DNA from: Rhynchopus sp. YZ270_cl-10
Taxonomy: Eukaryota; Euglenozoa; Diplonemea; Diplonemida; Diplonemidae
Direction: 5' to 3'
DNA: 64,000 bases
Assembly (NCBI GenBank): GCA_964035575.1
Contig: OZ037881.1
Span: 558,001-622,000, forward strand
The position numbers were made by a program, and so were the translations under genes. Each line of letters begins with the position of its first letter. Position 1 is the stretch's first letter. Shown here piece after piece: positions 39,295 through 47,716 of the stretch. The notes beneath the pieces are model-generated. The model searched no databases. It was not told the DNA's origin and saw nothing but the letters and a program-made list of their open reading frames with translations.

Positions 39295-40814
39295 GGTGCT
39301 GGTGGACATTTTCGGACGTCAACCATAGTTGGATAGTTGGACCACTGTAAGACGAACCTAAGCCTTGCGACGTCTGATTGTTGTACTATATTTTGGTTTG
39401 TAATCAAAATAGTTTTCTCTCTTTTCTTTTGGTGTTACCTTGGCACACTTTGGGAAGGGGAATGGAGGGTGAGAAACAAACGTTGGTACGGTGACAAGCC
39501 CTCTGTGCTTAGCCACCTGAACAAAAGCGAGGCATAGTGCGTAACGCCTCTTGCGGGCGCAGCACACTGCGGAAAGAACTAAAAAAAGAATTCGGAGGGG
39601 TAAAGCGGGGACAGCATTGCAGCCGTCGCCCTACCCTACCTCCACCTCCACACACTTTCATCTCACACATTCACGGGGTTGCGTTTTCTTATCTTAATTT
39701 TTTTCCCATCAAAACCAATCAGCTGCCCCGTGTCTACAGTACGGCATTTGCATAGCGTAGCATAGGCATGGGGGCTGCGTCAGAGTCCGTTGCTCACAAT
39801 AAAAAATATACATGGAAACAAGAAAACGCAACCTCGGTAGAGAGCGGGAGTCATTTGTAGTTATGAAGCGCACCGTCCAAAGGAGGAAAGTGGGGAAAGG
39901 GGAAAGGGGGCGAGAGAGCAGGGGAGGTGAGGTGCGTTATGACCCCCAGAATCAGGAAAAAGACAGCAGTACTGTTTCTAGCTTTGCGCTTTTCCGCCGC
40001 AATGCTCATTTCCCTGTGGAGGGGGAGAGAGCGTGCTACGGAAAACGGAGCTATCAGGAATGTGACGTCTTCGGGATCTGGAGGGGCATTGGCAGGAACG
40101 GGGGAAGTATTTCAGACTCTGTTTGGGAGGGTTGTGACAACAGATGTATTCCTTTCTGCTGTGGCCTCTCTACAGTCTTCAAATACCAATAAAACGAAAC
40201 GTTGAAAGATGAACATGCCTCACGTGCATACACATCTAAAAAGGGTTTCTAAAGATGAATTCTAAGCCTTCTCATGCTTAGTCACTTTTAAAAGGGCGAT
40301 AAACAGATTGAGACAAGAACAAGAACAAGACTTATGTGAATCTGGAAAACGGGAAAAAGGGTAAAAAATGGTAAAGAACGTGAACGGCCACCAGGGGCAC
40401 ATATTACAGGATCTTTCGAGAGAAGATATTATCGGAACACCTCATACAGCCGTCTCAGCACAACAAGTGGTGTAGTGAGGGGGTCCGAAGAGAGCTTTGC
40501 TTCTCTCGTTCATTTAGAAAACCCCTTCCCTGAGTTCTGAATCACACAAAACTGAGGAGTGAAATCGAAACATGGAAGATGAATGTGCTGCTCTTGCTGT
40601 GCACACATCTTTCCAGAGGTAAAATTGCTAGGACGAATGCACCAATGGATGGGGACACTCATCAAGAAAAAATGATTAAATACAAAACAACACGCTGTGG
40701 GGAGCAGTGCAACCCCGCAAACTAAAAGCGTAACAGACTCTCTTGTAAAGAGCAAAAAACTACATTTAAAAATATAATAGAAGCAAAACAAAAACAAAAA
40801 CAACATTCTCACAC
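39295..40814. other. Intergenic region downstream of the giant gene
   Basis: About 1.5 kb. Open frames near 39812-40205 overlap in two phases and lack codon bias, so they are not called. Hairpins of the CTAAG family occur at 39488-39522, 40206-40243 and 40250-40293. The last is well formed (CTAAGC...GCTTAG). A short repeat of AAGAACAAG lies near 40317. Confidence 0.6.
40206..40293. repeat. Two adjacent short hairpins
   Basis: 40206-40243 reads AGATGAACATGCCTCACGTG... with terminal stem AGATG/CATCT. 40250-40293 reads AAGATGAATTCTAAGCC... with inner stem CTAAGC/GCTTAG. Both belong to the intergenic hairpin family found from 17 to 64 kb. Confidence 0.55.
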
Positions 40815-43800
40815 TCAGAGTGCCTTGATGAGCTTCCCAAACCTCTGCCTCATGCGGTGTCTGAACTGGTTGTAAATGTTCGTCACAAACTTCTCGTAGT
40901 TGAGGCTGGTTGTGAAGCCAAAGTTGAAACGGTGGCCCACGATTGTCATGTCAGCACGCAGTGACACAGACGTCTCCGAGTCGGAGAGAACACCCTGGAA
41001 GGTCAGGGAGTGGATGCGCAGGGCGTTGCCGAGTGCGCCACCCACAGCAGCTGCTATGCTTTTGAAGGTCTTCACGACTGCAGACGCAGCACGCAGGACA
41101 GCCTGTGTCGCAGTCAGCACCTTCTTTGCAGCATTCACAGCCGCCTTCGCCACGCTGATCCCAGCCTTGACCACACGCTCGGCCGCAGTCAGCACCTTCT
41201 TTGCAGCATAGTACGCAACCTTGACCACCCCGTACCCGACCCAGCACTTAGGCACAGACCCGCACGTCCACCACTTCCTCCTGCACCTCTTCTGCTTCGA
41301 CTTGCACGACTTCTTCTTCTTGTCAAGGCTCTTCTTCCATTTGTTAACAGTGCTCTTCGCCGAACCAATCTTGCCCAGAGCCTTCATCTGTGCCTTGTTC
41401 AGCTTTTTCGTGACAGAAGACAGCTTCCGCTTTGCATCCGACACCTTCTTCCCCGCAGACTTCAGGGCAGCCGTCGCCTTCGTCCCAAGCTTCAGCAGGA
41501 AGTCCGTCGCACTCTTCGCCGCCTGATGAAGGATGTCTGCCTTCAACGTCCCCGTCAGCGTGTTTGAGAACCCAGGCTTCCCAGGTGTGCCCGCAGACGC
41601 CATCTCCGCATCGACAGACAGGCCAGACCCGAGCGACAGCACCAGGCGCCCGTACGCGCGTGCATCCGACAGCTCAAGCAGCAGCGACACACTCTGCCCC
41701 AGCACCACTGCCCGCCCGTCAATGCGCACCTCCTGCTGCTTCGACGTCAGCGCCAGCTCAAACGACGGCCCCGACTTCCCGTCTGCACTTGTGATGGAGA
41801 CCGGGCCCCACTTCATAGGCTCCGCAAGCATCGCAATCTCGAGTGAACCCTCCGACGCAGCAAAGCGCGCAGACACCACGTGCAGCACACCCCACAGGCG
41901 CAGGTTCTCCACCTCAACAGAGACCCCCGCAGGGACTGTCGCCGACACGTCCGCAATCGTGATGGCCACGGCGTTCACCGGGTCTGGGTTGAACGACACC
42001 GCAAACCTCTCGACAGACACGTCGCCCAGCACACTCGCCACACCCCCGAGGCAGTCCTTGCACTGCACAATGTCCGCAACAATCCCCTTCAGGTTGAAGT
42101 CCCGCACCTCCGCCGTCAGCGCACACTTCGAGAAGTCCTGCAGGTCCACCCCGACCGCAACTGTCCCAGACGCACCCCCGATCTGCAGACCCCCAATCAG
42201 CGCAAACTGCGACGGCAGCAGCAGAGGCGACAGCGTCATCTTCACCCCGAGCGGGAACAGCACCTTCACACCCGCCACCCCGAACGGCCTCACCCACGGT
42301 GTGTCCGAGTCCACCGACAGCGCCACCGACAGCGACCCTGTCGCAGACAGCCCGATGAACCCGCCTGCACTGAAGGTCTGTGCATCCGCCCCACCCCCGA
42401 CAGTGAAGTCCAGCACCACCTTGAACCCCATCTCGGGCACCCCGGTCTTCACCACAAACGCCAGCGCCACCTCGCGCAGCACGGCCCTCTCACTCAGAAC
42501 CACCTGCCCGGCCAGCATCACAAACACCGTCATCTCACTCTCCGATACAATGTCCGCCACAACCGTCACACCCGCACCGCCGCCACCTGCAGCTGCCACC
42601 TGCTCCTCCAGCCCAGACGGGCACGCAGCCACCATCGCCTTCAGCGGCCCGTTGTCCTCACCCAGGAAGGCTGCAAGCGACAGCCCACGGCGCAGCGACA
42701 CCCCCTGCACCACCAGCGCCGCCTTCGCCAGCGAGAACCGCACCCACGACGGCGACAGGGACTTCAGCATCCTCTCCACAGACACAGGCAGGTTCTTGCT
42801 CTCAGACCTAGACACACTCCCAGGCTTGTTCGCCGTGAACGCCATTCCGTAGTTCCACACCGTCCCTGACTTCACCACAGACACCGCCACCGCAAAGTCC
42901 AGCCCAAACTCCGTCCCGGTTGCCGTCAGCGACACCGTGCCCCCGAAGTCCACCACCACCTCCGCCGACGACAGTGACAGACCCTTCAGCCCCTTCACCA
43001 TCCCCGGTGCCGCAGCCCCGAGTGAGTCTGCAAGCGGCGACGCCGACCCGGACCCCTGCCACGCAGTCGCAAACCCGTCTGGCGTCATGACCGCACCGGC
43101 ACGCACAGCCCCGCGCAGGTTCATATCCTCCGCACGCAGCGGCAGTGGGAACGACAGGTCCAGCTCAAAGTCCTTGAGGTACGCCCCCCACACGGACACC
43201 GCCTTCGCCCCGCTCGCAGACGACGTCACCTCCACAGCCACCGACGAGATCGTCAGCGTCTTCCCGAAGAACGGAATACGCACGTCCGCCAGCGACCCCG
43301 CTACACGCCACGCCTGCGACTGGCCCGCCCCGCAGGCCTTAGTCAGCGACACGTCCAGCTCCAGCGCAGGGATGTTGTGCGGCAGGTCCTTCACAATCAG
43401 CAGCCCCTCCCCAGTGCAGTCCGTCCCGACCGTCGCCGTCACACGCACATGGCTGTCCTCGTACTCCAGCGTCGACACCACAGCCCCAGGGTTGCTGCTG
43501 TTGAACTCCACAGACGCCGACAGCCCTGCTGCCGTCGTCGCGTTCACCATCCCCACCCACGTCCGCGTGCTCAGCATCGCCGCCCCGCCGTGCCCACCCG
43601 TGCGCAGCCACACAGACACCGCCTCCAGCTGTGCGCCGGGCCCGTTCCAACGACCGTCGTACGTCCCGGACAGCTCCATCGCCCCGCTGCACGGGTGGTA
43701 CAAAACGTCTGTCACAACTGCCAGGTCACCCGTCCCCGGCAGGCGCACCGTCGCAGACCCGTGCCCACGCGACGCCTTCGTGCAGCTGTTCACATACACA

Positions 43801-46292
43801 AAGTTCACTGCTGCCTGCAGCATCCCGTTCCCCGTCATGAACATTGTGTGCACCTCCACTGCCTGCAGCTCCCCCTGCGCAAACACCACCCCGACGCTTG
43901 ACGACCCCCCAAACAGGTGCCCTGTTGCTCCAAGACGTCCGCTCCACGTCAGCGCAGACCCAGACCCAGACACAGACGCAGGCACCACACCAGTCGCCTC
44001 AAACGACGCAGCAGCCAGCTCCAACCCGTCCAGCTGCAGTGTCCCCTCTGCCGTCCCAGTCACAACGTACCGCACATCCCCCGCAGTACGAGCACACTTG
44101 TTATACAGCAGCGACGCCATGAACGTGTGCGACGTCGCCGTCAGCACAAGCTCCCCCTCCCCGGCAAGCAGCGCACACCCGTTGCCCGCGTTGTCTGCAG
44201 TGATCTCAATCGACCCGTTGAACACCAGCCCCTCGCCCTCCACCACAACCGCCCCAACCAGCGACCCAAACTCGTTGTCCTCCACCGCAGCCGCCATCGC
44301 CACAGACGTCCCCTCCAGCGACCCGGCACCGTCGACAGACCCAGTCCACACCAGCTCCGGCACGTCCCCCGCCTTCTCAGGGTTCACGAAAGCAGCCGAC
44401 AGCACCACCGACACAGTGTCCAGCGTGAACCCGTGCACTGACAGCGACGACAGCGACCCCTGCACGTCCCACACAGGCATGTGCGCATTCTCGGGGAGGT
44501 ATGTGCTCACGTGCACCACAGCTGCCGAGAAGGTCGGCAGCAGCGGCGCAGCACCCACACTTCCTCCCTTCGCCTCACCAAACACAAAGGACCCGTTCCC
44601 ACGCATCACCCCGTCAGCCACCTCAAGGGACACCACCCCACTCACAGGACCCACGCTCACAGCACCCTGCACAGCAACGCCCATCACCCCTGTCGACCCG
44701 TCCACATCGACCTCGACCGTCCCTGTGCTCCCGGAGCCAAGTGCAACCGTCCCAGACACAGTACCCGACCACTTCGGAAGCGTCGCCACAGCAGCAGGGG
44801 CAGCAGGCCACGACTCAAGGTGCGCAGACGCACCCACCACAGACACACCCGCCACCTCCAGCGCACCTACGTCCGCCGCAAGCTCCACATCCACCACCCA
44901 CAGCGGCTGCAGCTCTGTTGTCCCCACCACCCCCACACACCCGTCCTTCTGCACAAGCGTCCCGTTCCCTGCGAAGCCTCCTGCTGACGGGATCGACAGC
45001 GACACAGCCCCACGGTTCGCACTGCTGCACCCGCCCGACACGTAGTGCACATCCCCCACCAGGTGCAGACCCCCCATCTCCATGTCCACAGAGACAGACA
45101 GCGCCGACATCTCCTCGCTTGTGAACTGTGCCTGTGCCGTCGACACCACAGATCCACCGAACACCTGCACCGTCCCGGCAACAGACCCAGTCCACGCCAC
45201 GGCACCCGCGTTGTCCGCATCCTGTGCCGCAGACAGCGACGCCGTCAGCCCCTCAACTGCCACCCCCATCACCTCCACGGGTCCAGACGTCCCGGCCGCC
45301 ACAGTCAGGAACGGCGTCTTCGTGTCCCCGTCAGACAGGAACGCACACAGGTCAAACTGCGCCTTCGTCATCACCAGTGCCGCCTCCACACCCGGCACCG
45401 CCACCCCCAGGTCTGCCCCACCGTCCACCACAGCGTCAAAGGGGCACGACTCCGCAACGTCGAGTGCACCTCCCTCAAAGAAGGGCAGGCCCGCAATGGA
45501 GAACGACAGACGCGAAGGCAGGTCCAGCTGCCCGTCCGCCAGGTCCGAGATGTCCACGTGGACCTCCGTCCCCACCTCGCTTGTGTTCGATGCGCGACCC
45601 ACACGGAAGCCCACGCTCACTGCCTCCGACTGGCCCACCGCCATCTCCCCGCTCATCAGCGTCCCATGCCAGCTCAATGCACGCCCGCCTGCGGCACCTG
45701 CATCTGCAACAACTGTCAGCGACAGCCCCATCAGCGTCCCCTCCAACTGCAGGTTCTCCTTGTGCGCACTTGCCTTCCCTGCCGCGTCCACCACCACCAC
45801 CGCAGCCCCCGCCACGCACGACAGCTCCCCGGACCCTGCCTTCGACCGCACAAACGGCGTCCTCCCCTTCACCCCGCCCGTCACCGCCACCTCCTCCTCT
45901 GTCGCATCTACGGTGCTCCCGTTCTCCAGGCAGGCGCGGATCCCTTCCTCCAGTGCAGGGTGCACCTCGAGGCACACCTCCAGCATCCCGTGGCTTGAGC
46001 AGCCAAGCACCAGCAGATCCTCGTCTCTGTCTGTGTCTGTGCTGTCTGTCTCCATCTCCAGCCCCGTCTCTGCAGCGTCAGAGTCAACGTCGCTGTCCAC
46101 CTCGTCGTCCAGGTAGTCCAGGCTCTCTGTGTCGTAGGTGTCGTCCAGCAGCATGCTCTCGCGCCCTGTCAACAGCTCGTCCGCATGCGCCTCTGCAATC
46201 GCAGCATCGAGTGCAGCCACATCTGCGTTTTGTCCCACAGCAGCCCCAAGCAGGGTTGCCAGCAGCACAGCTGCCAGGGTCGTGCTTCGCAT
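40815..46292 (-). CDS. Giant secreted beta-repeat protein of unknown function (1,825 aa)
   Basis: A single 5.5-kb exon. The N terminus is a signal peptide (MRSTTLAAVLLATLLGAAVG), followed by an acidic stretch of Asp/Ser/Thr (about 50-95). Residues about 150-1000 hold six or seven diverged beta-rich repeats of 120-150 aa. Each is marked by a W-x-G core (ALSWHG, AVAWTG, LPKWSG, ELVWTG, ALTWSG, TRTWVG) and rich in Gly, Val, Ser and Ala. Further beta-rich domains follow to about 1560. The last 260 aa change character: an Ala/Lys-rich helical segment, a basic Cys cluster (KKKSCKSKQKRCRRKWWTCG) and a short amphipathic tail. No membrane anchor is visible after the signal peptide. The protein is probably extracellular, perhaps wall, scale or adhesive material; no family is recognised. 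Block B' begins 81 bp upstream of its start. Confidence 0.9.
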   Translation of the reverse strand: MRSTTLAAVLLATLLGAAVGQNADVAALDAAIAEAHADELLTGRESMLLDDTYDTESLDYLDDEVDSDVDSDAAETGLEMETDSTDTDRDEDLLVLGCSSHGMLEVCLEVHPALEEGIRACLENGSTVDATEEEVAVTGGVKGRTPFVRSKAGSGELSCVAGAAVVVVDAAGKASAHKENLQLEGTLMGLSLTVVADAGAAGGRALSWHGTLMSGEMAVGQSEAVSVGFRVGRASNTSEVGTEVHVDISDLADGQLDLPSRLSFSIAGLPFFEGGALDVAESCPFDAVVDGGADLGVAVPGVEAALVMTKAQFDLCAFLSDGDTKTPFLTVAAGTSGPVEVMGVAVEGLTASLSAAQDADNAGAVAWTGSVAGTVQVFGGSVVSTAQAQFTSEEMSALSVSVDMEMGGLHLVGDVHYVSGGCSSANRGAVSLSIPSAGGFAGNGTLVQKDGCVGVVGTTELQPLWVVDVELAADVGALEVAGVSVVGASAHLESWPAAPAAVATLPKWSGTVSGTVALGSGSTGTVEVDVDGSTGVMGVAVQGAVSVGPVSGVVSLEVADGVMRGNGSFVFGEAKGGSVGAAPLLPTFSAAVVHVSTYLPENAHMPVWDVQGSLSSLSVHGFTLDTVSVVLSAAFVNPEKAGDVPELVWTGSVDGAGSLEGTSVAMAAAVEDNEFGSLVGAVVVEGEGLVFNGSIEITADNAGNGCALLAGEGELVLTATSHTFMASLLYNKCARTAGDVRYVVTGTAEGTLQLDGLELAAASFEATGVVPASVSGSGSALTWSGRLGATGHLFGGSSSVGVVFAQGELQAVEVHTMFMTGNGMLQAAVNFVYVNSCTKASRGHGSATVRLPGTGDLAVVTDVLYHPCSGAMELSGTYDGRWNGPGAQLEAVSVWLRTGGHGGAAMLSTRTWVGMVNATTAAGLSASVEFNSSNPGAVVSTLEYEDSHVRVTATVGTDCTGEGLLIVKDLPHNIPALELDVSLTKACGAGQSQAWRVAGSLADVRIPFFGKTLTISSVAVEVTSSASGAKAVSVWGAYLKDFELDLSFPLPLRAEDMNLRGAVRAGAVMTPDGFATAWQGSGSASPLADSLGAAAPGMVKGLKGLSLSSAEVVVDFGGTVSLTATGTEFGLDFAVAVSVVKSGTVWNYGMAFTANKPGSVSRSESKNLPVSVERMLKSLSPSWVRFSLAKAALVVQGVSLRRGLSLAAFLGEDNGPLKAMVAACPSGLEEQVAAAGGGGAGVTVVADIVSESEMTVFVMLAGQVVLSERAVLREVALAFVVKTGVPEMGFKVVLDFTVGGGADAQTFSAGGFIGLSATGSLSVALSVDSDTPWVRPFGVAGVKVLFPLGVKMTLSPLLLPSQFALIGGLQIGGASGTVAVGVDLQDFSKCALTAEVRDFNLKGIVADIVQCKDCLGGVASVLGDVSVERFAVSFNPDPVNAVAITIADVSATVPAGVSVEVENLRLWGVLHVVSARFAASEGSLEIAMLAEPMKWGPVSITSADGKSGPSFELALTSKQQEVRIDGRAVVLGQSVSLLLELSDARAYGRLVLSLGSGLSVDAEMASAGTPGKPGFSNTLTGTLKADILHQAAKSATDFLLKLGTKATAALKSAGKKVSDAKRKLSSVTKKLNKAQMKALGKIGSAKSTVNKWKKSLDKKKKSCKSKQKRCRRKWWTCGSVPKCWVGYGVVKVAYYAAKKVLTAAERVVKAGISVAKAAVNAAKKVLTATQAVLRAASAVVKTFKSIAAAVGGALGNALRIHSLTFQGVLSDSETSVSLRADMTIVGHRFNFGFTTSLNYEKFVTNIYNQFRHRMRQRFGKLIKAL

Positions 46293-46372
46293 CGTGTTGT
46301 GGTGGGCTCGTGTATGAGGTTGTGTTGTTCAGTTAATAAAACCTGTGGGGGTGGGTGTGCTGTGTCGTGCGA

Positions 46373-46686
46373 TCGCATGCTTGGTCACGCAAAGCCATAA
46401 CTAAAGCCAAGTAGAAGAAATCAGTCCGCCCGTCGAAAGTTTTAGTCAATCAGCGCACCTCCCCGTGAAGGGGGCACTCCGAATTAGTACACACCGAAGG
46501 CATTTGGGGTTGTCATCATCTCTCTTTGTGGCTGTGCTTGTTCCTTGTGGCGTGTCTTCGGGGCCTACTCGTGGTGTGCGGTGTATCAGGAACAGTCCGC
46601 CACCTCGTCACGCACCGTCGTGTTCGTTGTGATGTGATGTGATGTGATGTGGTTGGTGGAAGAGGTGTGTGTGGTTCAGAGTATTT
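46373..46686. repeat. Composite repeat block B' upstream of the giant gene
   Basis: Starts at TCGCATGCTTGGTCACGC and follows B' until GTGGTTCAGAGTATTTG, then diverges. It has one more GATGT unit than the other copies. It sits 81 bp from the giant gene's start codon, the closest of the repeat-to-ATG distances except 54 bp at 27706. Confidence 0.85.
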
Positions 46687-47716
46687 GTGCTTGTTCCGAA
46701 CAGATTTCTGCCAAGTTTGTCCCGTTGTACATGAAAGCTGGTTACACATTTGCAGAAGAAGTAGGGATAAGTGGGAAAGGTGGGGTGGGATGCGTTGCGA
46801 GAAAATAAATAGAAAAATACATAGAGTGGGTTGTGTCGTTGGTTATCTGAGATGCAAATATGCCGAGAAAACGCTTCGAAGCATCACAGTACACATTGTG
46901 AGGATCTTCGAGAACGCAGTGGGGAGGGAGGGACTGCTTTTGACGTCCGTAGGTGGGCTGTTCTCAAATGACCCTAAAGGGACGAACAACAACTTACGGA
47001 CTTGCAGATTTTCGTATTTTTTCTTCTTTTTTCTATGAAAAACTTGAGAACGCCACGACCAGTGTGATGTTCACGTTGCCTCGATATATCGTGTTTTTCG
47101 AACCATGCTGACGGTTCGTTCTGCACTGTTTCTTCTTCTGAAAAAAATGTCGGGAAAGCAGTCACGTTAGAACAGTAATAGATAAACATGAGGCTGGTAC
47201 GTGGGGGTATGTAGACAGCCTCAATGGGACTGCAGCTAAAGGTAAAAAGAACAGTGAAAGCAGGACTGATAGGGACACATCAGCCGAACATGAGTGAGGG
47301 GTGAGGGGTGAAGGAGTACGGCACAAACTGGTTGTCGTACAAGAATAACGCAGGTTCGATGAAGCAGATGTCGTGGCATAACAAAACGTCATCCCAGAGT
47401 CGAACTAACCGAAACACAGCCAAGGAGAAAAAGTTCGCAGCATGAACGTTTCTATAGTTTTGACATCAACCAAACCTTCTTAAATGAGAAACAAAAAAAG
47501 CCTCCTTGTGGAGCTACCACAGTACTAAGAAGCGAGGAAAGTACTCTCTCAAGTAAAAAAAAACACACACAAAATAAAATAAAACTGTGGTTCTTGATGC
47601 AGGCACCTCCGACTGACCCACGTACGATGCCAGCCCCGTATGAAAGCACACGTACCCAAAGAAATAAATAACACACAACATCAACGAAGGATCTGTCAAC
47701 ACATGCAGTCCTGTCT
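46687..47716. other. Intergenic, downstream flank of PARP-like gene 3
   Basis: No gene. It carries the third PARP-downstream element (about 46854-46920) and a CTCCGACTGACCCACGTACG motif at 47593-47647 that recurs at 54004-54054 and 63964-64000. The last 60 bp (from about 47660) and the stop region are shared with 57195-57290, downstream of PARP-like gene 4. Confidence 0.6.
47593..47647. repeat. Short dispersed repeat, TTGATGCAGGCACCTCCGAC type, copy 1
   Basis: Two further copies are at 54004-54054 and 63964-64000 (cut by the window end). The shared part is about 35-50 bp, always intergenic. No RNA family is recognised. Confidence 0.5.

Noticed and set aside
39812-40205. Plus-strand open frames of about 125 and 92 codons
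   Set aside because: Two overlapping phases, purine-rich biased composition and no domain; not supported as a gene.
41533-46336. Long plus-strand open frames opposite the giant gene
   Set aside because: Same codon-bias effect: Ser/Thr/Pro- or Arg/His-rich translations that break up into several overlapping frames, against one continuous minus-strand frame with a signal peptide.
47345-47410. tRNA gene suggested by a GTTCGA-like B box
   Set aside because: No acceptor, D or anticodon stem could be paired around it on either strand.
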